From Vombatus ursinus (Eukaryota > Chordata > Mammalia > Diprotodontia > Vombatidae): 64,000 nt of DNA. Below, one piece after another: positions 32,750-45,190 of this stretch (position 1 is its first letter; each line of letters begins with the position of its first letter). The stretch is from contig NW_020954719.1 of the NCBI RefSeq assembly GCF_900497805.2, forward strand, positions 3,717,699 to 3,781,698, in the 5' to 3' direction. Position numbers and translations under genes: made by a program. Below the pieces are notes generated by a model. The model was given only the letters and a program-made list of their open reading frames with translations. It was not told where the DNA came from and ran no database searches.

Positions 32750-35065
32750 GTGAAGAAGGAGTCCTACCAAATTCTTTTTCTGATACAAATATGATGGCTC
32801 ATACTAAAAGGAAACAGCCAAAACAGAGAAAGAAAATTATAGACCAATTGCCCTAACGAATATAAGATGCAAAAAAAAAAAATTTTAAATATCAGCAGAG
32901 ATTACAGCAACTTATCTTGAAGATAATATACTATGACCAGATAGGATTTATACCAGGAATGCAGGGTTGGTTCAATATTAGGAAAATATCAGCATAACTG
33001 ACCATATCAAAAAGAAAACTTAACAGAAATCATATGATTATCTCAATAGATGCAGAAATAGTTTTTGACAAAACACAACATCCATTCCTATTAAAAACAC
33101 TAGCAAGCATAGGAATAAATGGAATCTGCCTTAAAATAATAAGTAACATTTATCTAAAACCACATAAAGAAATATATGTAATAGGGATAAACTAGAAGCA
33201 TTTTTAATAAGGTCGAGGTTGAAACAAGGATGTCCATTAATACCCCTGTTATTCAATATTGTACTAGAAATGGTAGCTTTAAGCAAAAAGAGAAGAAAAA
33301 GAAACTGAAGGTATTAGAATAGGCAATAAAGAAACAAAGCTATTACTCTTTGCAGATGATATGATGGTATACTAGAGAATACTACAGAATCAACTAAAAA
33401 ACTACTAGAAATAATAAACAACTTTAGCAAAGTTGCAGGATATAAAATAAATCAACATTTCAATATATTACTAACAAAGTCCAAGAGCAAGAGATAGAAA
33501 GAGAAATTCCATTTAAAGTTACTGTATACATTATAAATAATTGGGAGTCTACCAGGCAAAAAAAACCCAGAAACTGTATAAACAAATTACAAAATACTTC
33601 TCACACAAATAAGGTCAGATCTAAATAATTGGAAAAAATCAGTTACTCATGGATAAGCCAAGCTAAAATAATAAAAATAACAATTCTACCTAAGTTAATT
33701 TACTTATTCAGTGCCAAACCAAAATACCAAAAAATTATTTTATAGAGCTAGAAAAAAATAACAAAGCTTATCTGGAAGAACAAAAAGCCTAGAATATCAA
33801 GGGAATTAACGAAAAGAAATGCAAAGGAAGGTAGCCTAGCCATACAGATCTTAAATTGAATTATAAAGCAGCAGTCATCAAAACTACTTGGTACTGATTA
33901 AGACATAGAAGGGTGGATAAGTGGAATAGGTTAGGAACACAAGACACAATGGTCAATGACTATAGTAATGTAACGTTTGATAAACCCAAAAGTCTCCAGC
34001 TTCTGAGACAAGAATTCACTATTTCACAAAAACTGCTGGGAAAACTAAAAAATAGCAGGGCAAAACTACGCATGGACCAACATCTTATACTAAGTACCAA
34101 AATAAAGTCAAAATGGCTATACAATTTAGATATAAAGGCTGATACCATAAGCAAACTAGGAGAACAAGGAACAGTTTACCTGTCAGATCTATAGAGAAGA
34201 GAAGAATTTATGACCAAACAAGAAAAAGAGGACATTATGAAATACAAAATGGAAGATTTTGATTACATTAAATTGAAAAGGTTTTGCACAAAGGCAATGC
34301 AACTAAGATTAGAAGGGAAGCAGAAGGCTTGGAAATAATCTTTACAGCAAGTCTCTCTGATAAAGGCCTCGTTTTTAAAATATATAGAGAACTGAGTCAA
34401 ATTTAAAGAATATAAGTCATTCCCCAATTGATAAAAGGTCAAAGGATATGAACACATCACTACTGATTAGAGAAATGCAAATCAAAACATCTCTGAGATA
34501 TCACATCATACCTATCAGACTCGCTAACATGACAAAACAGAAAAATGATAAATATTGGAGAATAAGTGAGAAAATTGGAACACTAATGCATTGTTGGTGT
34601 AGTTGCGAACTAATTCAATCATTCTGGAGAGCAATTTCGAACTATGCCCAAAGGGCTACAAAATTGTACATACCCTTAGACCCAGCAATAGGTTTGTATC
34701 TCAAAGAGATCATAAAAACAGGAAAAGAACCCACATGTACAAAAATATTTCATAGCAGCCCCTTCTGTGTTGGCAAAGAAGTGGAAATTGATGGAATACT
34801 CATCAATTGGGGAATGGCTAAACAAGTAGTGGTATATGAATGTAATGGAATACTATTGTGCTATAAGAAATGTTGAGCAGGCAGACTTCAGAAAAACCAG
34901 GAAAAAACTTACATGAACTGATGCTGAGTGAAGTGAGCAGAACCAGGAGAACATTGTACACAGTAACAGTCACATTATGGGATGACTGACTTTGACAGAC
35001 TTGGCTCTTCTCAGCAATGCAAGGATCTAAGACAACTCCAAAGACTCACAATAACTATTGCATGA
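32750..35065 (+). mobile_element. older 5'-truncated L1
   Basis: ORF2 runs from the RT start (ATGACCAGATAGGATTTATACCAGG at about 32935) through the active-site region (TTTGCAGATGATATGATG near 33350) to the C-terminal Cys-rich block (34575). Part of a 3'UTR follows to about 35065, where it is lost. An open piece at 34448-34876 holds KIGTLMHCWCSCELIQSFW. Indels are frequent, more than in the 6-kb or 20-kb copies. Confidence 0.82.
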
Positions 35066-35710
35066 AAATGGTGCTTCATACAGTCACTACATCAAATCTG
35101 AATCTATAGAATCAGACCTACCCCTAAAGTTTAGAATATTCAATAACCGGAAGAAGGTTTGAATGAATGGTCCTATCAAGTTTGAGTTAGGATAAGGGTG
35201 CTACAAACACAGAGGTGGAATGATAAGATAGCCAGAGGGTAGGGTGATCAGATGACTGGACACCACAAATTGGTACTCTGTGGCAAGGGTCCTTCTGATG
35301 GTATACTGGTAGACCTCTCAATGACACAGGGAGCAATTACCCTGGCTCATGTAAAGTGGTTACTTCACTCGCTGCTAGAAAAGGATGCCAGGGAGAGAGT
35401 TGGCAGTAAAGAAAGTGGCAAGTCCAGCATTCCCTGGTTGTTTACCATCCTGCAGAAGTTAGACTAAGAAAACCTAAAATAAACTCACACAAAGCATTAA
35501 ATAAGTAGAGACAAAACTCTTGGCGTTTAAGAATCTTACAAGGAAACCTGAGAAGCAGTTAATGGAGCTGGTAACAGTACATGTGAAAAACTCTCCTGTT
35601 GGCGGAGAAGAACAACAGGTTAAAGCCAGGAACCCACAGGCCTGGAGATCAAGAAGTATTGATCCTAAAAGTTTCACTGCCTCCTATTAAGATCAGAGGC
35701 AGGAAATCAC

Positions 35711-35997
35711 CATCACCATCACTGTTCCTGACCTCATTAATGTCACGGAATGACCAGTTAGTTCAGTCCCAATATGAATGGTATGGAGTTATTGACCTCA
35801 TCAAGGTTTTTTCTCTCTATTTCTATTGCTGAAACTAGTCAGGAGCATTTTGATCTCGCCTGGCAAAGTGTAAGAATCCAAGATTCTTTTATTGTCCTTC
35901 CTCAGGACACCTGAACTCTCCCTCATACTATCACATTATGGTGCATAGAGACCCGAAAGAGGCCCCCCTTCCTGGGAACACTGATGTATGTCATAAT
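35711..35997 (+). repeat. first copy of duplicated fossil RT segment
   Basis: 287 bp, about 97% identical (my count, about 7 differences) to 37043-37330, which lies 1.33 kb downstream in the same orientation. Confidence 0.9.
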
Positions 35998-36744
35998 GTC
36001 ATAATGAGGAAAACACTGAAGAGATGTGAACTTTTACCAATAGTTTAAAAAAAAAAAGCCCTAGATGTGTCTTATTACTGCTGTTAGGGGTAGAGTGATT
36101 TCCTCCATTAGAAGGCAAGAAATGGTCAGCTTTAGGGACACTAACTCATGCCACACAACTATACAGGTGTGGGCTGATTAACTTCTAAAATAGGTACAAG
36201 AGGTTGGAAAAGCAGTGGCTTAGGAAAATACTATGGTCAGTGAGAATAAGTGCTCTGGGAATGGGAAAAGGAGTCACAGAACCTGATATCCCATTGCAGA
36301 GGACAATGATACCTTCTCCCAGAGGGAGCTGTGGGTCTGGGTCCTAAAACACTGAACTGGTAATAAAGTAACTGATGGCTAGATTATGAGTGTTGGTAAA
36401 GCTCCACCCAAGCCTAAGGCATCTTCTAAAACTCCTGCCCCATTTAAAACATTCAGAGGATGCTACAGAAGGCGAACCGTGGAAGGAAGGAGTAAGATAT
36501 TCATCCAGTCCTTTTCAGTAAGGACTATATGGTATGTGATTAGGGCCAAATGAAAAGCCCTGGCATTGTCTGAAAAATCCCATGTAATTAACATGAAACA
36601 TGTCAAGGAGGTAAATATTTCTTCTTTAGTGACAGAAATGAAGGAAGTTGTATTACACTTCATCAAAGCAATTCCCTTCACAAGATTCTTGTGTTAAACA
36701 TAAGGAAGGCAGATGGCACTAGAATAGTGGCATAGAGGTAGAAG

Positions 36745-37018
36745 AATGAGGAAAGAGAATAAACATTTATATAGCATCTATTATATGCCAGGCTCTATGC
36801 TGAGCACCTTTATAGATATTATTTGATTTGATGCTCACAACAACCCTGTACAGTAGGTGCTATTATTATCCTCATTTTACAGTTAAGGAAACTGAAGCAA
36901 ACAGGTTAAATGACTTGTCCAAGGTCATACAACTAATTATTGTCTAAGACCAGATATAAAATTAAGTCCTCCTGAATCCAGGACCAGTACTCTAACCACT
37001 GCACTACCAGCTGCCTTT
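36745..37018 (-). mobile_element. CORE-SINE (Ther-1/MIR type)
   Basis: Reverse orientation. The plus strand reads TATATGCCAGGCTCTATGCT, ACAACCCTGTACAGTAGGTG, TTTTACAGTTAAGGAAACTG and, at the head, ACCACTGCACTACCAGCTGC. Nearly full length. Confidence 0.85.
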
Positions 37019-37042
37019 GTGAGGGAGGCAAAGTCTCATACC

Positions 37043-37330
37043 CATCACCATCACTGTTCCTGACCTCATTGATATCATGGAATGACCAGTTAGTTCAGTC
37101 CCAATATGAATGGTATGGAGTTATTGACCTCATCAAGGTTTTTTCTCTCTATTTCTATTGCTGAAACTAGTCAGGAGCATTTTGATCTCACCTGGCAAAG
37201 TGTAAGAATCCAAGATTCTTTTATTGTCCTTCCTCAGGACACCTGAACTCTCCCTCATACTATCACAATTATGGTGCTTAGAGACCCAAAAGAGGCCCCC
37301 CTTCCTGGGAACACTGATGTATGTCATAAT
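37043..37330 (+). repeat. second copy of duplicated fossil RT segment
   Basis: It begins 25 nt after the SINE at 36745-37018. Similarity to the first copy ends at GTATGTCATAAT. Past this point only this copy continues into further pol-like sequence. Confidence 0.9.
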
Positions 37331-38739
37331 CTACACCTAGCCAAAACAGTGTCGGATCAGATGATGTCCCTGATGAAGGATCAATGATGGGAAATGAACC
37401 CCAAAAAAATCCAGGGTCCAGACTACTCAGTCAGGTTTTGGGGACTACAGTGGCCTCATGATAAGCCAAGAGATTTAACGGACTCTTCAGGTTTAGTGAA
37501 CCTGTATTTCCCACCTAGGTATCCTGACGGGCCTGATTTACTAAGTTACCTGAAGTCTACTTTTTTCATTTATAATTCAGGACAGGCTACACAGTCCTAG
37601 AAAATCTAAAACAAGCTGCCCAACAAGCTCTCTCCTGAGGTCCTTATAACTCTGTAGGGTCCATCTTTTTAGGAGGTCTCTATCCAAAAAAACCTAAATA
37701 GACTAATTAGAGCCACTGGTAGGCACTAAGTGGTGACCAGAATAGGGAACTATCAGGAACCTAGAACTCCAAGTTTCCCAAAGTAGTCATTCAATTTGCT
37801 TGACTGTTGCTGGGCCCTACTTGCTACTGGACAAATAATACAGAATCAGATAAACACTCTTTGTCCAGAATTGCGTAATGCAATTATGCAACTTGGATAC
37901 CTCCAAAAATTTTAGGTAAGACACAAAAAGCTTATATTGTTAAATGGAAATAGTGCATCCAATATCACATTTGCCTAGGCACTTCTGGTGTTAATTCCCT
38001 TCACAAACAAGTGGCAACTATACCAGAGACTGAAGTCTCCAGTTCAGGCCCTACAATCCTGTCTCCAACACTAACATAATTGACCCCCATCTATAAAGAC
38101 CTGACTCCTGCAGATTGCCATTTTGCTTGGTTTACCAGTAGTTCTAGCTGCTACAGGAGAGGCATACATAACTGCACTTCAGCAGCCACTAATCTAGTAA
38201 TAGGAGATATCTTAGGAAATAGGGGTCCTGGCAAGTCTTTCCAGTGTACTGAGCTCCAATCTGCATGACTGACATATGAGAGATCTTTGAGGAATAACTA
38301 GGCAAAGAAGATCATATAGTATACTAAATCCTGTGAAGTAATTATGGGGCTGGCCAAGTGCTCTGAGGCTTGGAGAGCACAAGACTTGGACAATCACCCC
38401 TTTGGGGTGAGAACCAATGCAGGAGTTTTGCCTATGCCTCCCACTGCATTTAGTTGTTTGTTGGCATGTCAGCATAAGATAAACCATGTGTTAAATAATC
38501 AACCAGGTTGTGGTCATTACAAAAACAGCAAAGATTGGGGAGTGGGTCCATTGCCAATGTGGACAACCCATCTTGTGCTGGATATAGTATTATATCATTG
38601 CCCTAACTATGGACAAAGTCATTATTCCTGTGCAGCTAAGCTCTTAGTTCATTTTCAGGCACCCACCCAGGCCAAGTGGCTCTCAACCTGTCCCAAACTG
38701 GAAAAACAGGAAGCTCCAAATATACATTTCAACAAAATG

Positions 38740-38815
38740 TCTTGGCAAGTAAGCACTTATCATAGTGCTTAGCACACAGCAGGTGCTTAGTAAATGTTTA
38801 CTGATTAAATAAAAA
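38740..38815 (+). mobile_element. L2/MIR 3' end fragment
   Basis: GCTTAGCACACAGCAGGTGC and TAGTAAATGTTTACTGATT are the typical final block. Confidence 0.6.
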
Positions 38816-38867
38816 TCTGGAACACTATCTTTATTATACTTTTAGCACTACTACAAGAAGTTTCTTT

Positions 38868-39039
38868 CTTTCTTTCTTTCTTTTTTTTTTTTTTTTTGCT
38901 TTTTAGTTAGGCAATGGGGGTAAGTAACTTGCCCAGCATCACACAGCTAGTAAGTGTCGATTGTCTGAGGCTGGATTTGAACTCAGGTCCTCCTGATTTC
39001 AAGGCCAGAGCTCTATCCACTGTGCCACTAGATGCCCCC
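38868..39039 (-). mobile_element. tRNA-derived marsupial SINE
   Basis: Reverse orientation. A T-rich tail with TTTC units (38862-38897) is at the left and the head (GGGGGCATCTAGTGGCACAG) at the right. A short direct repeat AAGTTTC flanks it. Confidence 0.85.
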
Positions 39040-39045
39040 AAACAA

Positions 39046-39564
39046 GTTTCATTTGAATGTTACTTTTCATTCTTTCAACATCAAAAGAAAATGGACCACA
39101 GAACAGTTAAAAAAATTGTTTTCACACATTCTTAATCCTTCAAATGAAACCTTTTAAATTCAATAGTAATTCCTAAATATTTGAGGTATAATTGCTGAAA
39201 TTACAAAAACCAAATGATTCTTGATAATTTTTAACTGTAAGAAAGTGAGTCAAATCACAATTTTGTTAGCTGCCTTTCCCAAATACCAAGTTGTCATACA
39301 ACCTGATTTCAACTCTGAAGTTTAAATTTAACTCATTTAAATGCCTCATAATATCTACAATGAAAGTCAAATCCTGAAACCAATTCTTATTATTAAGCTG
39401 TTCTGCTAACTCTCATTTCTAAAAACATTTTGATTTCATAACAAAGTTGCCAAAATCATTTCAAAACTTTATACGAAAGGAAAGTCAGTGAACTTCTGTA
39501 TAATAAAGTAAACCTTTCTAGTCCCTTTCAATTTCCAAGAGAGGAAAAATGTCACTGATTCAAT
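39046..39564 (-). pseudogene. hAT (Charlie-like) transposase relic, C-terminal part
   Basis: The minus strand around 39440-39280 reads NKNWFQDLTFIVDIMRHLN and then LNLNFRVE, close to the DLAFLVDITEHLNxLN segment of Charlie-type transposases such as those behind ZBED5 and GTF2IRD2. The relic continues at 40870 beyond an inserted L1. The 3' terminal repeat was not found, so this end is lost near 39046. Confidence 0.7.
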
Positions 39565-40869
39565 ATTCTTTTTTTTATTAACTTATTTTGATTTATCAAC
39601 AATCACTTCCATAAGCTTTTGAGTTTTAAATTTTTCTCCCTCTCCCTTCCCACCTCCCTCCCCAAGATGGGACACAATCTGATATAGGCTATACATTTAC
39701 ATTCCTATTAAACATATTTTCACATTAGTCATGTTGTAAGTAAGAATCAGAACCAACAAGAGGAATCACCAGAAAGAGGAAACTAAAACACAACAGAAGG
39801 GAAAAAATATCAAATATTATGCTTCGATCTGCATTCAAACCCATACTTCTTTCTTTGGATGTGGATAGCATTTTCCATCATGAGGCCTTTGAAAATGTCT
39901 TAGATCCCTGTATTTCTGAGAAGGGTTAAGCCTATCAATTAGTCATCACACAACATGGCTGTTAACTGTGTACAACATTCTCCTGGTTCTGTTCACTTCA
40001 CTCAGCATCAGACCATACAAGTCTTTCCAGGTTTTTCTGAAGTCTGCCTGCTCATCATTTCTTATAGCACAATAGTATTCCATTACATTCATATACCACA
40101 ACTTGTTCCGCCACTCCCCAAATGATGGGCATCTTCTCAATTTCCAATTCTTTGCCACCACAAAAAGAGCTGCTATGAATATTTTTGTACATGTGGGTCC
40201 TTTTCCCATTTGTATGATCTCTTTGGGATACAGCCCTAGAAATGCTATTGCTGGGTCAAAGGGTATGCATATTTTTATAGCCCTTTGGGCATAATTCCAA
40301 ATTGCTCTCCAAAATGGCTGGATCATTTCACAACTCCACCAACAATGCATTAGTGTTCCAATTTTCCCACATCTTGTCCAACATTTTTCATTTTCCTGTT
40401 TTGTCATCTTGGCCAATCTGATAGGTGTGATGTGGAACCTCAGAGCTGTTTTGATTTGCATTTCTCTAATCAATAGTGATTTAGAGCATTTTTTTCATAT
40501 AATTATAGATGGCTTTAATTTCTTCATCTGAGAACTGCCTGTTCTTATCCTTTGACCATTTATCAACTGAGGAATGACGTATATTTTTATAAATTTGACT
40601 TAATTCTCTATATATTTTATAAATGAGGCCCTTATCAGAGACACTGGTAACAATTATTCTTTCCCAATTTTCTACTTTCTTTCTAATCTTGGTTGCATTG
40701 GCTTTGTGCAAAAACTTTTCAATTTAATGTAATCAAAGTTATCTGTTTTGCATTTCATAATGTTCTCTATCTCCTGTTTGGTCATGAATTATTCTGTTCT
40801 CCATAAATCTGATAGATAAAGAATACCTTGCTCTCCCAGTTTCCTTACAGTATCAGCCTTTATATCTAA
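39565..40869 (-). mobile_element. 5'-truncated L1 inserted in the hAT relic
   Basis: CACTGATTCAAT (39553-39564) and CACTGACTCAAT (40870-40881) form the target-site duplication, 11 of 12. The L1 3' end is at the left (TTATTTTGATTTATCAACAA). The ORF2 C-terminal piece at 40473-39946 is open for 175 codons with CGKIGTLMHCWWSC and the normal end of ORF2. The frame upstream (40711-40481) is shifted. Confidence 0.88.
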
Positions 40870-42494
40870 CACTGACTCAATCTTTAAGACGATTCCTGTT
40901 TTCTTAACAAACTTCAGTATATATTCCATTTTTCACTACTTTTGAGGAAGACAGTTCCTTGGTGTACAATGCAGTGGAAATGACGAAAATTTACTATCAG
41001 GAGTAATTCAATTCTGTTTTGCCAATAATTTTGCTACAATTCCACTTTTCTCCCCTATCATTGCTATTGAACTATTCCATCTGTAGCCACAAAGACTAGT
41101 TTTGATAATGGAAGATTATACTTTTCTAAAAGTCTATTTATTTCCTTAAAAATATCTTCACCTGTTGTCATGTCATTAAGAGAAAGAATATTAAGCAGTT
41201 CTTCCTTCATATTAAGATTTTTGTCACATGCATAAATAAATACAATTACTTGAGATAGTCCACTAATATCTATGCTTTCATTGACCACAATTAAAAAAAA
41301 TCAATTTCCCAACTTCAAGTTTTTCATTGATGTCAGCAGCAATTTCATTAAATATTTCTGAAAAATCATTTGATGATGAAATATTATTTAAAAGTTTTTA
41401 ACTCTTTCAGAACAAAGAATTTCAGTGGTTTTCACGATATACTCTTTCACAAATTTATCTTTACTAAAACACTTCTAATGTTTAGCTAATAGCTCTCTTT
41501 TTTTTAACTAAATAGGCTACATTTTTTCAAAAAGCTTGAGTGATTCCATAATCCTTTAAAAATGGATACACGTCTTGTCTATTTCCTTATATTGTAAGCT
41601 CTTGTTTCTAGCTATAAATAAATTTATAATTTTCTTATCTTACATGAATTTAAGTTAAGATTCTTCTTTCTCTTAACTCTTACCTACAGTAGACTCAAAT
41701 TTGAAAGCAACAAAATATCATTTCCTGCATTCCATTTAATGCAAAATGAACTTCAGTGGTGCATGGATCAAAACCATAGATCAACTGCACCAACTGTGCT
41801 TAAAATAACTTCAAGGGCAAAATTTGCTTGTGTAGGTGCAATGACTTCCTCCAATAGGATGAGAATTTCAAAACACAACAGACACTTCATATGGTACAAG
41901 AAAGGCAGAACATGCCACAAGGAGAACAATCAGAGAAGAGGAAGTGCTGCCCCACACTTCTCACTTCTGGTTTCTTTTACTTTCTCAAAAATAATAATCT
42001 ATGCAAAGAAATGGAGGACATGACTATGTGCTTAGTGTGCCACAAGGCGCTTAAGTCAAATGATAATATATAATTTACAGTACACCATAATGACAGTTAC
42101 CATGCAAATGAAAAATGACATTTCTTTTTTATCAATACCCCTTCAAATATCAAAACATTTCTTCATAAATATCTAATATATCTATAATTTAAAATATTAT
42201 AGATATTAAAATATCTAAACTAAAAATATCAAAGTTCTTTATAATCAGCTATTTTCTGATTTTTTTCACCAAAAACAGATTGAGATTTCCAAAGACAACA
42301 ATAAAATTACATATAATAAAAAAATTCAAAGAAAATTTTATGATTTTTAGTTTTAAGTTTTAATATTATCTATGTATTATTGTGTTATTTATTTTGTTAA
42401 ATATTTCCTAATTACATTTTAATCTAGTTTGGGCTACACTAAGGAGTATTCTGTGTTGTGAGCCACAGTCACAGGGTCATGTTTGACACCTCTG
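40870..42494 (-). mobile_element. hAT (Charlie-like) DNA transposon relic, 5' part
   Basis: The terminal inverted repeat CAGAGGTGTCAAACATGACC lies at the right end (42494 inward), followed outside by the possible 8-bp duplication CTCTAAAG. An open piece at 41288-41064 reads ESIDISGLSQVIVFIYACD and then TTGEDIFKEINRLLEKYNL, the hAT catalytic-core region with DxSDxxQ-like and TTGxDIF motifs. The element reads leftward and is broken by stops and indels. Confidence 0.82.
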
Positions 42495-42502
42495 CTCTAA
42501 AG

Positions 42503-42837
42503 GATTCTTTAGGACCTTGTTACTTTGGTGGTAGTATATGTTAATACCATAATCTACCAGAATTATTCCCTCTATTCATCTTCCATATGATTAGGTTAGA
42601 TTTTCCCTAAAAGGCAACCAAGCCAGGACTTGACTAGAATAGGAAGGAGTTTCCCAGTCACCTAAGGACATAAAAGTCCCACTCATATTGGATTACTAGC
42701 CTTGTGACTTGGTAAATATCTTGAAACCCTGTGAGTCACCATACCCTAACTTGTGGATCAGATGCATTTATATATGGAGACCATCTACCAATGCTAAATG
42801 TTACTGTATTCTTATTAAATACCCTGGCTGTTACGTG
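42503..42837. other. intronic stretch, nothing recognised
   Basis: No repeat family or frame could be supported here. Confidence 0.4.
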
Positions 42838-43072
42838 TTATTGTTCAGTTGTTTTCATTTGTGTCCAACTCTTCATCACCCCATTTGAGGTTTTCTTGAC
42901 AAAGATATTGGAGCTCCAGCTCATTTTACAGATGAAGAAACTGAGGCAAATAGGATTAAGTGATTTGCCCAGTGTCACATAGGTAGTAAGTATCTGAGGT
43001 CAAATTTGAACTCAGGTCCCCCTAACTCCAGGGCCAGTGCTCTATCCACTGCACCTCCTAGCTACCCCAGAT
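42838..43072 (-). mobile_element. Mar-1-like CORE-SINE
   Basis: The plus strand reads TTATTGTTCAGTTGTTTTCA, GTGTCCAACTCTTCATCACC, TTTTACAGATGAAGAAACTG and, at the right, CTCCTAGCTACCCC, the complement of the head. Nearly full length. Confidence 0.9.
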
Positions 43073-43329
43073 AGGGTTTGATTAGAGTTTAAACTATTGA
43101 CTAACTTGGGTCTATCCATTAATTATCCTTTGAATCACCTATAACTTTGGTAGATATAATTATCTCAAAAGTTTTGGGTAATATTTTTGCCATATTATTT
43201 TAGGAGCACTACTTCATTTTTGACTCCTTTATTAGGAAATACATACTACCAACTTTGATGGACTGATGATTTCATCAAAGTGAGTACTATCTACTAACTC
43301 AAATTGCCATTCTTTCCTGCTCACGTTGT

Positions 43330-43775
43330 GTGATTCTTGCAATTTCTTTTCTCTCCTGGCTTTGTTCTTCGTTTTCTGGACTTCAAAACTACGTCTACCT
43401 CATCAAGGACCTTCCCTCAGTACTTAGGGCCTCCTCACCCTGAAACATTCTACCAACCCTGTGTCTTTCTCACTATGGAATATTCCTCTGCAAGGCCAGC
43501 CACCCTTCTCCAATAGTGAGGTCATCTTAGAGCTTCTGTTTTGTGGAATAGCCCAGAAGACTTAACATTTCCCTCCTTTGCCTGTTCTTGACTTCCTGGA
43601 CTTTAAAATCATGCCCCTGTCCTGGTTACCTTCTTCTCTCCCCCTACCTCCACATCAAAACTTTAGCTCCTTTTTGTGAGTCATCTTCTTCCCCTAGAAT
43701 GTAAACTTCCCTAGGGCAGACAGTGTCTGCAAGTTTTGCTTGCATTTGTATTACAAGCACTTAAAATATGTATGT
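43330..43775 (+). mobile_element. L2 3' region
   Basis: It has the CT-rich L2 pattern ending TAGAATGTAAACTTCCCTAG and GGCAGACAGTGTCTGC, then GCACTTAAAATATG. Confidence 0.65.
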
Positions 43776-43859
43776 ATGTGTGTATGCTCAGTATGAATCT
43801 TAATTTTGGAAGAGTAAAGTCTGATTTTTATTTCTAGTCCTTTTCTTACAATTTCAGAA

Positions 43860-44040
43860 TAAAGACTTGCTTGTTCATGACAAATGTGAAAATATGTCTA
43901 GTATGAATATATGTGTAAAGCCTATATCAAACTGCATGCTATCTTGGGGTGGGGGAAGGGGAGAGATTGGGAGAACATTCAGAACTCAAAATCTTATAGA
44001 AGTAAGTGTTGAAAACTAAAAATAAATAAAATTTTTAAAA
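43860..44040 (+). mobile_element. short L1 3' end
   Basis: GTGAAAATATGTCTAGTATG, GATTGGGAGAACATTCAGAA and the tail GTGTTGAAAACTAAAAATAA identify the L1 3'UTR. It is truncated to under 200 bp. Confidence 0.85.
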
Positions 44041-45004
44041 TATGTTTAAAAAATTATGTGTTTGTACTAGATGGCCTCCAGGATCTTTTCCAACTAGAAG
44101 CTATGATCCTATGGTCCCGATTCTTAATAAATGTTTGTTGAAATAATGAATAAATAAATGAGCACAAAAAATGAAAAAAAAAAAGCCTTACTTGTTCTTA
44201 ATTCCCTTAATTAGACAACTTACTTTTTTCCTTAACCTATATGTTGCATAGATTAAAGAAAAAGTAAGTCATGTAACAGTTTTAGCATAGATTTTTGGCA
44301 TAGGAAAACAGAGGACAACAGATCTAGAGTTCAAACAAATAAATGTTTATGAAACACAGGGCTCATCACTCTAAGGCAACTATTGAACAACTGATACTTC
44401 CTGATCAAACAGGATTAAGAGGGGAGATTCAAATTAAAAATTCACAGAAATACTTTTGAAACGAACAGACCTCACTTTACATAGGAATAGTAAATGACTG
44501 ACAATGGGACTATATCATTTGATTTAGCAAAAGTAACTAAAAGTGATGTATTTCCAAACAAAGCATATGAAATGGCTTAAATTCCAAAAGCTAAACTGAA
44601 AGGCATTCCATGGATGACATCCACATTAACTCAACCAACAATCTGTCAGCAAAGAAGTATCAAATAAAACACAAAGTCATTAAAACTTCTTTATAGAAAT
44701 GGAAGGGATTACGATAGTGATTAAGAATCAGATCATTGCCACCAGAAATAATGGAGTTTATCCTTAATGAGCATGGACTTACTGATCAATGCAGATCATA
44801 CAACAAAAAGTAAATCATGCAATATATCAAAGTATAATGCAAAAATTAACAACTACCAGATACTGAGGCAGATATGATAACTAAGATAATACATCAGAAG
44901 CTTGTTATACCTGATGAATTAACACAACAAATTTGCCTACTACAAACATAACCTCCAATATACCTTCAAGTATAGTTAACAATGACCACTATCACAACAA
45001 TAGC
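44041..45004. other. intron, mostly unassigned
   Basis: A possible decayed L2/MIR end sits at 44050-44140 (TTAATAAATGTTTGTTGAAA). The remainder shows no recognisable element. Confidence 0.35.
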
Positions 45005-45190
45005 AATAATAATAGCTAGCATTTAGAGCTAACACTTTAAGATTTGCAAATCACTTTACATATGTTATTTTTATCCTTACAACAACCCTGAGAGGCAGGT
45101 ACTATTATTAACATCATTTTACACATGAGGAAACTAAGGCTGTGAGAGACTAAGTAAATTGCCAAGATCAGATAGCAAGGCAAGATAGGC
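45005..45190 (-). mobile_element. MIR-type CORE-SINE
   Basis: The plus strand reads ACAACCCTGAGAGGCAGGTA, CATTTTACACATGAGGAAAC and GCCAAGATCAGATAGC. Reverse orientation, head missing. Confidence 0.8.

Larger units (their letters stand above)
35100..38735 (+). mobile_element. fossil endogenous retrovirus, pol region (class I-like)
   Basis: Short conceptual matches to retroviral pol occur in order: reverse transcriptase (two copies, around 35711-35997 and 37043-37330, with its continuation to about 37500), RNase H-like (about 38110-38270) and integrase-like (about 38540-38660). The RT and connection segments look most like gammaretrovirus-like (ERV1) pol. I see no convincing LTR, gag or env. 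It is broken in many places and old; a MIR/Ther-type SINE has inserted at 36745-37018. Confidence 0.65.

Noticed and set aside
38080-38772. Open frames as host genes
   Set aside because: Content resembles retroviral RNase H and integrase; treated as part of the ERV fossil.
41739-42073. Plus-strand frames with CLVCHKAL resembling a BED finger
   Set aside because: They lie antisense to the hAT relic, no following His pair is seen, and the frame ends at once; probably chance.
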